Shown piece after piece: positions 32,671 through 44,800 of a stretch of DNA of 60,000 nt (its first letter is position 1; every line of letters starts with the position of its first letter). Origin of the DNA: Lineus longissimus. Its lineage: Eukaryota; Nemertea; Pilidiophora; Heteronemertea; Lineidae. Made by a program: the position numbers and the translations under genes. The stretch spans positions 8,248,001-8,308,000 of the forward strand of contig NC_088321.1 in NCBI RefSeq assembly GCF_910592395.1, read 5' to 3'. Below the pieces are notes generated by a model, which saw nothing but the letters and a program-made list of their open reading frames with translations, was not told the origin of the DNA and made no database searches.

Positions 32671-35129
32671 TAATTTAGGAAAAATATTAATTTTAGTTTA
32701 GTCTGTCTGCAGTTTGGCAAAATGAATATCTCAGTTACGTTTGCCGTGGGCTGTGCAGTCGAGATCATCCGACGTGACAATTTTGATTGCTGCTCTAGTT
32801 GTTGGAGATGATTCAGTTTGGGGCATTAAGAGTGGAAGAATCAGATGTCCATCAACCATATCCCGACCAGGGCGATATGGGGTCATATCCCAACGGGCAA
32901 TATGGCGTCGGGCATCTTTCAGTCGTTTGCGTGCGGAGTGAGGGCTGCAATCCCTCAAAGAAGGACTCCGAACCTCGTAGGATAGTGCCGAAGTCGACAA
33001 AGGCTGCTTCATGAGCCCAAGTCCCTTCGAACGTCATTTGATCATTCCTCCCATCCATTTGGTTGGATGTGGACTGGAATTGTTCCAGAACTGTTCAGAC
33101 CTAGAACTGTTCAACTGTACCGATAGATCTGAACAGTTCCAACAATACAATAGAGGGGAATGTTCTGTCACTGTTCCAACCAACACCACATTTCAATGGT
33201 TAGCGATGTCTAACCTAAATGATTACATAACAGATAGATCACTGTCGTGGTCATTATAAAATGACACACCTTTATCAATAGGATTATCCACCGAAAACAA
33301 AATGAAATCGTGCCCATATCACTGATTACCTCACCTGCCTATTCCAATCATGCAACCTGGCCCGGCACTCAGGATTTTAGAACTGTTCTCTTCAGAGGAC
33401 AACTCTACTTTGAGTATTTAGATAGAGATGCGCATAAACCTAGGGTGCAAATTTCTGACATGAGTGCCTTGGTTCGCGGATGTCAACGGCAATGGAAGCC
33501 TTCCAGGACATAATCAGAAAAGAGAATGAAATAACCGAGTCGCTCGCTGGTGAAAGAAAATTTGAAAACGTCGTTGCCAGCACCAACCATTCTGTACAGT
33601 CTTTTCAGGCGACCCAATGCAGTTTAGGTTCCTTGTGCGAGCATTTGAGCATGGCGTTATCGACAGGACTGATAGCCTCAAGGATCGCATTTACTACCTC
33701 AAGCAATACACTTCTGAGGAGCCTCAAGAGTTGGTGAGAAGTTGCATCCACATTGATCCGGCAAAGGGCTACAAAAGGGCTATGGTGCTCTTGAGGTCAA
33801 ACTTTGATGATGAGTACTGCATTTCTACTTCCTTCGTTGAGAGATCAGAGCAATGAAATGGCCAAATATCAAAGCAGATGATGCAGTAGGAATAAAGAAA
33901 GTACCTTGTTTTTGCTTGGTTGCTTTATAAGATAAAATACATAGAATACATGAGGGAACTCGATCGACCACCCCAAAACATGAAGGAACTAAATTCTCTA
34001 AACTTCCGTTCAAAATGAGACCTCAATGGCAGAGCCGTGCTCTATTAGACATTTCCGATGACAACAAAAGGACAAAATTCTAAGACTTTGTCAGGTTCGT
34101 TGACAGACAGTAAATAAACCCGTGTTTGGGTCAATCGTTGACAGTAAAGACGTCTCCCAGGAAAAACCGAGCTGAAGTGCAGGAATAATTATCCGGCAAA
34201 GAGTAGCTTTGCAACTTCGTATAAGTGTAGTTAGGCCAAGTTCTGATTCGAATAGTGACAGAAGTGATGTTTGAAAAGCAGATAGTGAATCCACTACCAT
34301 GCCTGTACTACAAACATGGCAAAGGTGTTCATGGCTTGGATGTTTGCAAACGCTTACAAAGCAAGTCAAACGATGACAAGATCAACTTTCTTAGATCGCA
34401 CAGGCTGTGTTAATGGTCATGTGGACATAAACTGTACTGATATGTGAGGTAGATCCAAAAATTGGACACTACCATATCGGAGGTGAGAAACTGTTGCACG
34501 TCTAGGCTCGTTTTGGAATATGCAATGCCAATCGTGCCAGTCACAGTCAGGGCTGTGAACAGTAACAAGAAGGTTGTCAGGTACGCCTTTCTCGATTCAG
34601 GGAGTTCGGCCTCCTGTTGTACCAAAAAGATTAATGCGAAATCTTAAACTTCGAGGACGTAAGGTCAGAGTAAATCTATCAACATTGTCTGTAAGTCTAA
34701 GTCCACTATGAGTTACTTGATGAGAGGCGTAGAGGTTAGTCGGCTAGGATCTGGAGTCTTCGCTAATTTAACTCCCCGCGTTGTTTACTCAGTCTGAGTT
34801 ACCCACCAGTTAGGACGACATACCTAATATAAGCAAGAGGGCATTGACAAATAACCCTACTTGAGAGAAGTGATCATCCCAGAAATTGATGCAGACGTTG
34901 ACTTGCTGCTTGGTTATAACGTACCAATGGCCATGGAACCTTGTGAGAGTATTAAAAGTCGAGACAATGGTATGCATGCAGTTAGAACTGTCTTATGTTA
35001 AACCAGGCAATGAGGCAGGAAACATCAATAGTTTTCGCGTCTCTGTGAATAAGTTGTGCTTTCAAGATGAGCAGTTAGATCAGAAAGTTAATCGTCGAAC
35101 ATTTGGCCACTGGTATATATGAATTGTCA

Positions 35130-36960
35130 CAAGGTGATAACCAAGTTTTGGAATCAGCTTGAATTGGCAGGTCCGATTGCACTATGAGTGATCGCTGTGC
35201 TCTCAGTCGGCGTCAACACGAAAATACATGATTGTTTGGGTCACGTTTTTCCGTGATTCACGAACACCCATCATACCAGCAACATTTTCGTTTCATCCTT
35301 CGGTTCTATTTGTGTCCGATCAAAAGTCGAGGTTCCTCAATGAGCAATGACGTCGGCGGAATCCCCAGACACAACAATAAACAATAGTGGCCACGTGAGA
35401 TGTGTGAATTTGCCCACGAAATTTGCCCACCGTTATGCCGATTGCGACCCTCATGAAAAGTGAATTCAAGTATTTTTCAACCCCCAACAACAACGGCGGG
35501 AAGGGACTAAACCAAATGTTTGTAGCTGTGTAAATGTCAGTTGTGCGGATATTTTTGTTTTCATGCGGAAGTTTTCTGAAACCATGCTTGTTTTCGAGTC
35601 GAGGGTCATCCAATCACGGTTTTCATTGATTCGGTTTACATGATTGAACATACCCGTTTTTTCTTGATTTGGCAAATACAGTTTTATCGTGATCTATATA
35701 TTCTTAATGAATCACGCTTTGTGCTGATTTACTGCTATCATGATTTTTCCAGATTTGTTTATTGGGATTTGATGGGAACTCGATGCCGAAAGGCCTTAAG
35801 AGATCACCATTTGCTCTGCCTAACCAGAACGACGCTAGCTCATCATTATAATTAATTCAGAAATCTCATCCTGTTTCCAAAATACAATAGATAATACAGA
35901 AATATATGATTGATTCATCATCTTATGTCAAATAAATAGTATATAAATTTAAAATCAACTATCAAGCTGCCAAAGGAGAGCTCCTCAAAGATAATTTGTG
36001 AGGAGCTTCCCATCATTGTACAAAAACCAAACGTTAGGACTGGGAGGTAGCCACGTGATTTATCTGCATAATTAATTCATAATACCCCAACCGTATTCTC
36101 AGTTGAACAGCTGAGTTCAGGGGATGCTTGGAACAGCCTGTACCAGCACACGTGCTTAACCTACCGGTATCTATTCACACCAGTCATGGTGTTTACCTTC
36201 TCTGGCTCCTGCATCAACAATTATTAAAACAAGGTGTTTTTTGTTGAATGGATTGAATATTGGGAACACCAAGGATGACCAGACTGTGTATTATGTGTAG
36301 GAAAATACACCTGGGGACCATTGCACTCGTTGTGCATCGTTGCTTTCTTTGCGCAAAGTCCAGTAAGACATCTAAATGTGCCCATGTGATATTATGCGTT
36401 GCGCCCGGTACCCATTAGGCGAATTGATTTCACCAGGATCGAATGAAATGTATCCCAACATGAAGCGATCACAGTCCGCCAAAAGCTGCTTTTGATGAGC
36501 ACGTTCAGAAACTTAAAACATGAACAAATCAATTCCTGACAACAATAGACCTGAGAAGATGCAACAGACCTGAGAACGTGAACATTCAGCGGTAAAAGAC
36601 ATACACGTAGGCTCTAAAGTCGTCGGATGTCGTTTATCGTTGCTCCCATCGCGACTTAGGGACATACATTACTTAGAAGATGATCTGCAAAGAAGAGTCC
36701 TCTAAACTAACAATCAGGTTACATTGCCATTGCAATTCCCCCCCCCCCCCCCTCCCATATTCTCTAGTCATCTTTTCCATCTCTTCAAACAAGTACTTAT
36801 CCACGGGTCAATTTCTAGTTAATTTATAATACCCCAACCGTATTCCCAAAACAAGAGGCTTTGTTCGGTCCATCTGAGTGTACATATAATTTCATATAAT
36901 GAGTGCGATTACAAGTTGAAGGTTGTTACAGAGAGTAAATCTTACTCGCTGCGATGGGTC
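35130..36960. other. Intergenic DNA with a 25-bp direct repeat
   Basis: No gene. The word ATAATACCCCAACCGTATTC occurs at about 36078 and again at about 36826 in the same orientation, each preceded by a TTAATT-like stretch. A C run lies at 36738-36752. Confidence 0.4.
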
Positions 36961-36974
36961 ATTCGACAGACTCA

Positions 36975-37350
36975 ACCCAGTAGACAACCAGTAACTACTG
37001 CAATCTGGACCTTTATATCAATCCGTTGAAGTTTAGTTTGAGACAAACCAGTCCATTAGATGCAAGGTCACAACCTAGGACAACTAGTAAATGCAGTCTG
37101 GACCTTTGTATCAATTCCTTTGAAGTACAGGTTGTGAAAAACCAGTCCAGTCGATGCATGGTCACAACCTTGGGGCAAACAGTTGAGGCAGTAGAGACCT
37201 TTACATCAAATTATATCAAGTGCATTTTGAGACAAACCAGCTCAGTATCAAAATGCATGGTCACAACCTTGGGGCAAGTTGTAAAGGCAATCTGGACCGT
37301 TACATCAATTCCTTTGAAGTGTAGGTTGGTTGTGACAAACTAGTCCATCA
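36975..37350. repeat. Minisatellite, ~105-bp unit, about 3.5 copies
   Basis: Recurring blocks: GACAAACCAGTCCA, then ATGCA(T/A)GGTCACAACCT(T/A)GG, then GGACC(T/G)TT(A/G)(C/T)ATCAATTCCTTTGAAGT. The ORF at 37026-37343 is this repeat read in frame, not a gene. Confidence 0.75.
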
Positions 37351-37359
37351 AACATGGTC

Positions 37360-40195
37360 CAGCCTAAGCCGGTACAGCCATGCAGTAAGTGCCGTCGGCT
37401 TCACATCAGGGACAACCAACCACTTTCAAGGCGAGGATCAAGTCCAAGGGGTATGATTTTCTTAGCCCGCATTGATAGCGAGTCAAAACTTAACAGATAC
37501 ACTGATTTTCTTGCAAACCAACTGCTACATATTGTTTTTTTTTATTCAATCTTTTTTGAGTTTTAAAAGTATTAAAGTGAAAATTTAATTTTTAAAGAAA
37601 TCTTCCCCTAATGACTTCCACTGGACCGCGACAAATTCAGCGTTCAATTACCCAAATCGTCTGTCGGTTATCGAGCGGAAACGGAATTCAAGATGGCCTC
37701 CGTGGCGGCCAAATTCCCCTAGTATTAGTCACATGACTCCTACGTCATTGGCGCAGGTAAAAGTAAACACGACCGACATGGCGTGAGTTGTCTAAGTCAG
37801 AGAAGAAGGGTAGGTTTTATGGCAGTTGATAATGAATGCGACCAGAACCACTGAGATTTGGAGGCATATATGTCCGTGACAGGACTGACACAAAATCAAC
37901 TGGAAATTGACAAAGATCAGGGATAAATGGCGTTGTAGTTCTACCCGCTGCAGATGGGTAACCTCCAGACAGAAGTTAGGAAGAAAGTACCTTTAAGTTA
38001 TAGCAAAGTCAAAATGTACGAGAATACAACTAGACTGGCACTGGGAGTGCAGTGGGACCCCCCCCCCCCATAATCCCATACCCGCATTACGCTCCAGACC
38101 AGAAAATTATTAGACATCAATGACTTGGCCCTAATGTGTCATGATTACGTGATCTCCGTCATGAATGCATCTGCTGAGAAATAAGTTTCAACAAATAGCA
38201 CGTGGTAATATTTACTGCAGCCTAAATATAGAAACAGACAATGACAGTTGGTATTTCTACTCATGAGGGATCGATCGTAAACAATGCCATGTTTTATTTC
38301 AGCGCATGTGCGGTACATCGATTCGGATCGTTGATGATCTAGCCTCTCCCACCAACAAGCCCCCCCCCCCCCCCCCCACATACACACACCCGGACCGCTG
38401 AAGCGAGAGAGGTCTCTCTGATAATTGACGGAACAAGTGGAAAGTTAACGGACGATCGACGACACTCACATCCACGCACGGGCCACGGCATAATGCCCCC
38501 GATTTCTGTCGGGGGCATAACAAAGATTTAGTAGTTTTTAACACCATGGGTTTGCTCTATATAAAAGAAGATGAGCCGTGATCAGCCATACCAAAGTTGT
38601 ATGCATAGTGTTCAATGATTCCTTAACAGATCGAGGCTCTTTTCCCCAGTCAAAGACTTCCAGTGGCCCCACTGGCGTTCTTATATACTCTCAATGGATA
38701 TTAAAATGATTTTTGATGGTTGGTTATGACTTCGAAACAAATTAGTGGTAATTACTTTTATCATATACATGTACCCTAAACCTAAGTGAAGTGATCCCGC
38801 AGACAAGACCATGAAAACCTCCCAAAAATGTCCCAAAAATGCATTCAAATTCAACCAAAATTACGGACAGTGCCCCAGGGACCGGCTTCTGCATGTATAA
38901 GACAATACAAACCCCACTGCTCTTCATAACTTTGCAGACTTTATTTTGAGAGAAATGTGCGCAAGATGCATGAAACATTTATCGCATGACATGAGCGTGC
39001 AATACAAACGTTCAATAAAAAATATTTTATTGAACGAGAATGCTCGAGATCATTTCTCGTGCAATCCAGACTCTGACTGTTGAAAGACAGTCGACTTTTA
39101 AGTCATTTTCATTGTCGTCCTTTTTCTACATTATTGCGTTGGAATTCAGCCATGTCGCGAAGTCACGACGATGTCATGAGGTTGTGACGTCGTCAACTCA
39201 GGTCTCAGTAGGGAGGGGTTTTTTTGTATTCATGCGCGGCCAACTCCTAACCGTAATTCCTAAAAAATCATTGATTTCTTGGTCCTCATAGTATGCCAGT
39301 GTTGATTTAGCAGTTGTTTTGGCAAGGACATGGTTTTTTTGAGTTTTCCGAAACCTAGAGCGCTACTCAATAGGCGGTTAACAAGAAACTACGCATTATA
39401 CTGTTGTTGCCGACGTATGTGTACACTGAACTTGGGATGTGCGTCGGCCCCGTGTTGAAATGACGTCCAGTGTCAGTTGGTGCGTTTTTCGCTGATTTGT
39501 GCAAAATTCAACATATCTCAAAAGTTCAATGGTTGACCCTCGATTTTTTTTGATTTTTGTGTTGCGTAAGCAACTGTCTTTCACGGGAGGATGGTCACAG
39601 TAAGAATTATTTTGGAAGAAATGTATAATATCTGGGGTTTTCCGTGATTGTCCGGCCAAATTGGCAATATTGCCCGAAAGCTCTCGACCTGCGGTCTCGA
39701 GTTTTCCGGTCGTAGAAAATCATCTCGTGCAATCTGGCTACCCGGATCAGCCACTCGTGTGGTTTTCTTATTGTATCGAATCGATAATTAAATCCACTCG
39801 AATCATTAATGAACAAACCACAGACTTAATACCAATATGAAAACTAGAGGCATCTACAAGTAAAGTAATTTGTTCCACTAACAATAAAATTAGACGATCC
39901 ATGGCCATTTTAAAGCTGCATTCGTTATGTGATGATTCTTAACACAGCTGGTCTTCATACAGTCAAAACGGTCAGAATTCAGATTTTGGCACAATCACTT
40001 CCAATGAGGCTATCGATGGAAATGGATTGTGGATGCTGGTTGCCAGTGGATTGACAACGGTATCAAATCAATAAGAGGAGATTCCTTACAAAGGGAATTT
40101 ATCCATTAGTAACAACCATAAAGGAACGTTTTACCACAAACATGAACATTGGAAGCAGTTACAAACACACAGATCAATGGTTTGAAATTAATCAC
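37360..40195. other. Intergenic DNA, no supported gene
   Basis: AT-rich with C runs at ~38060 and ~38360. A hairpin ATGCCCCCGA/TCGGGGGCAT lies at 38493-38518. A 12-bp palindrome CGTTCAATAAAA/TTTTATTGAACG lies near 39009-39037. At 37690-37800 there are promoter-like words (CAAGATGGC, CACATGAC, TACGTCA), with no exon that can be tied to them. Confidence 0.4.
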
Positions 40196-40204
40196 AATAG
40201 TGGC

Positions 40205-40490
40205 TCCACACAACGTCTATATGGGGAACTTCCATTTTTGCGGAAAAGCGACACCAAACGTCTATTTGAGTTATTAACAAAAAGCTGAAAACACGACAAT
40301 ATATGTTTATTTGAGATACGAGCGCCACCAAACGTCTATTTGAGTGTATGTCTATTTGAGATACGACACAATATGTTTATTTCAGGTACGTCTCCGTTAA
40401 AACGAGCGCCACCAAACGTCAATTCGAGTCATAACACAACATAAAATGTCTATTTGAGACAACCTCTATTTATGCGGAAATAACCGCCCC
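40205..40490. repeat. Irregular repeat with CACCAAACGTCTATTTGAG
   Basis: The motif or close variants occur about six times between 40240 and 40470, often with GATACGA or ACAATATATGTTTATTTGAG next to it. Spacing is irregular. Confidence 0.65.
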
Positions 40491-40649
40491 TGTTGTCAAA
40501 AAAACGATCAAAGTTATTCGGGAAGAAAGTTTTCAAGAAACTGCACACAAAGGCCAAGGGCACAAAGAAAGCTAAAGAAATTCGCCATGGTTTGACTAGT
40601 GGCGGGGGCTTCAAACGGGGAAGAAATAGTTACAACAAGCCCTTTCAGA

Positions 40650-41490
40650 ACGGACCCTCGTCCTAAGTTAAAAAGTTGCATCCAAGAGGTGCGGGAATGG
40701 ATGGCCATCAACTCTCTGAAACTCAACGACGAAAAGACAGAATTTATCCTTGTTTCATCTGGCTCCGGCTATCAACGGCAGGAATTAAGCATTGACCATC
40801 CCCTGTCCATTAAAATAGGAGATCAGCTTATCTCAGCGGTGCCTCATGCACGTATCATCGGTGCTATTTTTGACGAACACCTCTCAAAGGACCGACACAT
40901 AAATTCTATATGTAAGTCAGCCTATTTCCAAATTCACAATATTGGTCTTACCAGAAAAATCCTTACAGTTGATGCCACAAAAACCCTTGTTCATGCCCTT
41001 GTCACCTCTAGATTGGATGGTCTGAACGCACTGCTACTTGGCCTGCATCCAGAGAGTTCAAAATAGTGCTGCTCGTGTCATCACTGGTGTTTGCAGGTCA
41101 GATCATATTACTCCAGTGTTGAACGACCTCCACTGGCTCCGTATCCGCGACAGGATAAAGTATAAGATTCTACTCCTTGTATTTAAGTGCTTAAACAATT
41201 TAGCCCAAAATTACATATCCTCCCTCATAGAAGTCTACCAACCTAGACGCAGTCTCCGTTCCTCATCTGTTGGCCCACTGTTGGTGCGACCAAGGAGTAG
41301 GTTGATAACGTTTGGCGACCGAGCCTTCTCCACTGCAGCCCCAAGGCTCTGGAATCAGCTTCAGAATGTGCCAGCATCTCGGTCTTCAAATCGCATCTTA
41401 AATCCTATCTCTTAGGTCGCTACCACTCTTTTGTAAAGTGTCACCGATCATTCTGAGTGGATTCTGGCACTATAAATCATTTCAATATTA
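40650..41490 (+). pseudogene. 5'-truncated non-LTR (CR1/Jockey-like) retrotransposon 3' end
   Basis: The first part (40650-41063) covers the end of the RT domain and thumb: LKSCIQEVREWMAINSLKLN, EKTEF, LGAIFD-like IIGAIFDEHLS, and SRLDGLNALL. After a frameshift near 41035 the next frame (41038-41415) continues IQRVQNSAARVITG, LHWLRIRDRIKYKI, and APRLWNQLQNVP, the usual C-terminal connection region. An AT-rich microsatellite-like tail (ATTAGTATTACTATTAT) follows at about 41485. The catalytic part of RT and all upstream domains are missing, as expected for a truncated insertion. Confidence 0.8.
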
Positions 41491-41795
41491 GTATTACTAT
41501 TATCACGTACAGACGGCGGGGGTCAGAGGAACACAAGTTACCAGTACAACGCCAGAGGTACCGCTACATCAAGCAACGTCAGAAGAGGTCGTGGCAGAGG
41601 AACCAAGACAAGAGGCCAAAAAAGGTACGTTGCAGTCCAAGTCAGTAGCCTCATCGGCACCAAACCGATTATCACTTCCAGGGTAATTCGCAAACATTTC
41701 TGTGGAGACAGTGGCGAGGGAGATAAGGTCTTTAGGACTTTGCCATCCGCCTAGAAAATTGGAAAAAAGTCACAAACGACCCGACAGTTCTGGAA

Positions 41796-42790
41796 GTGGT
41801 AGGCGGTTATCAGATTCCATTGTGGAATACCCCAAAACAAAACAGACAACCCTTCAGTCCCAGATTTTCCACAGCAGAGACAGAACAAATAGACATAGAG
41901 AAAAGGGCCATCACAGAAGTAATGAACCCAAGCACGGACTTATTTCTGAGTCACATCTTCCTTCGGCAGAAGAAAGATGGAACTTACAGACCGGTTTTCA
42001 ATTTGAAGAATCTAAGTGCATTCATCCCATAAGAACACTTCAAAATGGAAATCATCCCAATGCTGAAAAACCTCGTGCAGCCAGGGGATTGGATGGTAAA
42101 AATAGACCTAAAAGATGCATACTTTTGCGTCCCAATGGCAAAAAACACAAGAAAGTTTCTTTGCTTCCAATGGAGGGGCAAGACATACATGTATCGGGTT
42201 CTTCCATTTGGCTTAGGCCCAGCACCACGGGTTTTCACCAAAATATTAAAGGCCCCAATAGGGCTATTGAGAAGACTGGGCTTCAGGCTAATAATATTCC
42301 TGGACGATCTCATTCTGCTACACCAAGACCCATTGGTACTACAGCAGCAACTCCAGACCTGTCTTTGCTTACTTCAGGCACTAGGCTTCATAATAAATTG
42401 GATCAAGTCAATCCTGAATCCAGACCAAGTGATGGATTCTTACCTAGGTTTTGCAGTAGACTCCGTACGAATGCAACTACAGTTACCGGAGGACAAGATT
42501 GCGAAGATACAAGCTAAATGCAAAGACATGGCAGCGCAAGACCAGACAACAGTCCGAGAGCTGGCACAACTAATAGGGAAATTAGCGGCGACAACGAAGG
42601 CGATTCTCCCCGGGCCCCTGCACTACAGGAACCTGCAGATGCTGAAGAGGGCAGGCCTTCGTTTGAAGAGTCAATGTTACGAGACCACAGTGACGCTCAA
42701 CCCCGACTGCAAAGCAGACTTAAAGTGGTTGATAGAACAGCTTCGAAACCACAATGGGAAGGCAACAATATCGACCAAGCCAACGGGTGA
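41796..42790 (+). pseudogene. DIRS reverse transcriptase region
   Basis: One frame runs from about 41796 to the Harbinger-like insertion with a single TAA at 42030-42032, just before the HFKMEII motif. RT landmarks are HIFLRQKKDGTYRPVFNLK, KIDLKDAYFCVP (first catalytic Asp), RVLPFGLGPAPRVF and FLDDLILL (catalytic DD). The C-terminal end reaches the start of RNase H (STKPT). Confidence 0.85.
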
Positions 42791-43995
42791 TTTCACAATC
42801 CAGTGTGTGTTAGGTGTTGGGTGTTAGTGTTATTGATCTGTAACAGATCTGTTAACAGATTCGCTAATCTGGGCTCCTCAAACGGTGCTCAGATTCAACA
42901 GGCTGTTAACAGGGTGTTAACACGGTGTTAACAGGGTGTTGAGAAAAAAGGTTTTTTTAGATTACCTGGTAATCATTCAATGAAACTGCATGTGTACAAA
43001 TCACTGCTACGGTGGCATCACAACTTTTTCCATTGCGACCACAAAAATAAGCATTTCCTGCATGGTCCGGCCTTTGAATGCGAATGATGACCCCATCAAT
43101 AAACAGAATCACACGTCTAACGCGACCCTCAACATCCTCAAGATCCTGAGCAAGTTCATCGAATTCATCTGGTCCTGGTAGAGATATGTGCTGCGGGGCG
43201 ATGTCCATGAAGAATGATACAACCTGTCGAATATCGGCAAATGATGTGGAGGTTGCACGACGAAATGCAAATCCGACCAGCCTGTAGTACCCCCCAGACG
43301 ACACATAATGCAAAAATGTCTCTATCATTTTTCTGGATACGTCATGGCGAGCCTGTCCTCGGTCTCTCCAGGCATGAAATTCATCCGCCAGCTCCTCCAC
43401 TTGGGGCTCTGTTAGCCTCATGTGTTTCTCTGCAGGCTCTGTGCTGGTAGCTGCTGTCCTCACATGATTTTCTTCCCTGTTGATGGCTATGGCTTGGAGA
43501 AATGGCTCGAACATCATTTTGACAAAGAAAGCAAATTTCTTCACTTCTAAAGAAAATGGCCGCTAACAGAACACCGAGTTGTGAAATCATGACGGTGTTA
43601 CACCTCCTTAACCTCTAGAGGTTAGTGTTGAAAGATTTTCCTAAAGTTTGTATTGGTCAAGTAAAGTGCAAGGTACTTATCTACATTGAAACATAGTGAT
43701 TCTCTGAAAACATTAAATGAGAGATAATGAAATTATCTTAAGAAATATTGAAATTAGAAGAAAAACTCGCTGAACAGATTTCAGGTTGCTGAGATTAAGT
43801 CAACACCTCATGTTACATATCTGTGAGGTGTTCGTGTTAGTGTGACAGCTCTGTTGAAATTTTGCTATTTTCAACAGATCTGTCACACTAACATGACACT
43901 AACACTAGTGTGACACCGGTGTTTGTATCGATTTCAGAACCCAGTGTTAGTGTAACAGATCAACACCTAACACACACTGGATTGTGAAATCACCC
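42785..43995. mobile_element. Harbinger-like DNA transposon fragment, 1211 bp
   Basis: The ends are perfect 34-bp inverted repeats (42785-42818 and 43962-43995, starting GGGTGATTTCACAATCCAG), with further GATCTGT(A/T)ACA and GTGTTA-type repeats inside them. The DIRS reading frame on the left flank continues in register on the right flank if this interval is left out. That supports the ends as placed and a target duplication of zero or a multiple of three. No duplicated bases are visible outside the ends. An internal minus-strand ORF resembles a Harbinger-type transposase N-terminus. Confidence 0.8.
42957..43544 (-). pseudogene. Truncated Harbinger-like transposase, 195 aa
   Basis: The central part has an HTH-like region: a helix pattern around FLHYVSSGGYYRLVGFAF, then SFADIRQVV. 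It is followed by ILFIDGVIIRIQRP and GNAYFCGRNGKSCDATV, which fits the first catalytic Asp region of the DDE_4 (PIF/Harbinger) transposase (CIDGTHI.I..P, Y.NRKG). The family is normally about 350-420 residues. The second Asp and the Glu are missing, because the ORF ends at 42957 close to the left terminus. It is a deletion derivative. Confidence 0.6.
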
Positions 43996-43996
43996 A

Positions 43997-44520
43997 TTGA
44001 CATTTACAACAGATGCCTCGTTGACGGGATGGGGCGCGGTCATAGAAACATCGAAGGATGTAGCGCAGGGACAATGGACCAAAGAAGAGACAAGACTCCA
44101 TATCAACGTGTTAGAGTTGAAAGTAGTGGAGATTGCCCTGAAATCATTAGCACGACAGGCAAAAAATTGCCACAGACACTTCAGGCTGGACAACTCGTCA
44201 GCCGTTGCCCAGATCAACAAATTAGGAGGGAACAAGATCCCGAGACATGCTGAAGATCACCCAAGAAGTATGGGACTATTGTATTCAGAGAAACATCTCA
44301 TTGACAGCAGAGCACCTCCCAGGGGTGAAGAATGTGGAAGCAGACCAAGCTTCCAGAGTATTCAGCGACTCCAGCGACTGGCACCTGAACCAGAAAATCT
44401 TCCGAGAAATCGAGAAAGTTCTAGGCAAGCAGACCACCTGTTTGCCAGCCGACACAACAGACAGAAATAGCAATATGTCAGCTGGAAACCAGACCCAGAG
44501 GCGATAACATTCAACGCGTT
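43997..44520 (+). pseudogene. DIRS RNase H region
   Basis: Resumes directly after the Harbinger-like element with TFTTDASLTGWGAVIE (first catalytic Asp), HINVLELKVVEIALKS (Glu), and FRLDNSSAVAQINKLGG (Asp). After a frameshift near 44240 the next frame gives LTAEHLPGVKNVEADQASR (final His/Asp) and SDWHLNQKIF. The order and motifs match the DIRS RNase H. Confidence 0.8.
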
Positions 44521-44800
44521 TGCACTAGATTGGGGAAGGTTGGAGGCATATGCATTTCCACCATTTTGCCTGATTGGACGAAGCTTGGCAAAAGTCAAGG
44601 AGGACAAAGCGAACATGATCTTGATCACACCAGTGTGGCAAGGACAACAGTGGTACCCGACACTACTAGAGATGACTGTAGATCGACCAATACTACTTCC
44701 CCGACAGCAAATCTGCTGACGGATCCCAAGGGGGACAGCCACTCTCTCGTTCTCGACTACACAATGTACCTGGCGGCATGGAAAATCTCAGGGAGACGAG
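44400..44800 (+). pseudogene. DIRS linker between RNase H and recombinase
   Basis: A plus-strand frame reads DHLFASRHNRQ, YVSWKPDPEAITFNAFALDW, AYAFPPFCLI, and WQGQQWYPTLLEM. These are the conserved motifs that follow RNase H in DIRS and related elements. It overlaps the end of the RNase H frame, so at least one more frameshift separates them. Confidence 0.7.

Larger units (their letters stand above)
31590..35000 (+). pseudogene. Decayed BEL/Pao LTR retrotransposon (gag to protease)
   Basis: Scattered coding pieces appear in plus-strand order. At 31640-31800 there is a gag N-terminal coiled segment (AEEKAF.., LEAKSE.., CAKAELVA). At 33617-33850 the central gag segment contains FRFLVRAFEHGV, YYLKQYTS, EELV-like QELVRSCIHIDP and KGYKRAMVLLRSNF, a pattern typical of BEL/Pao gag. 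At 34490-34645 an aspartic protease contains RYAFLDSGSSAS. At 34870-34999 the segment after protease contains IPEIDADVDLLLGYNVP. Frames change and stops intervene, and no reverse transcriptase or integrase was seen downstream. LTRs were not found. It is a truncated, inactive remnant. Confidence 0.65.

Noticed and set aside
32731-33058. Overlapping ORFs on both strands around 32731-33058
   Set aside because: No domain or splice signal; they lie within the decayed BEL/Pao region and look like chance frames.
36078-36850. LTR or target-duplication pair from the 25-bp direct repeat
   Set aside because: Too short for LTRs, too long for a target duplication, and nothing element-like lies between.
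38493-38518. Transcription terminator or histone-type stem-loop
   Set aside because: A 10-bp GC stem with a 6-nt loop, but no histone gene or U-tract context; most likely chance or a repeat remnant.
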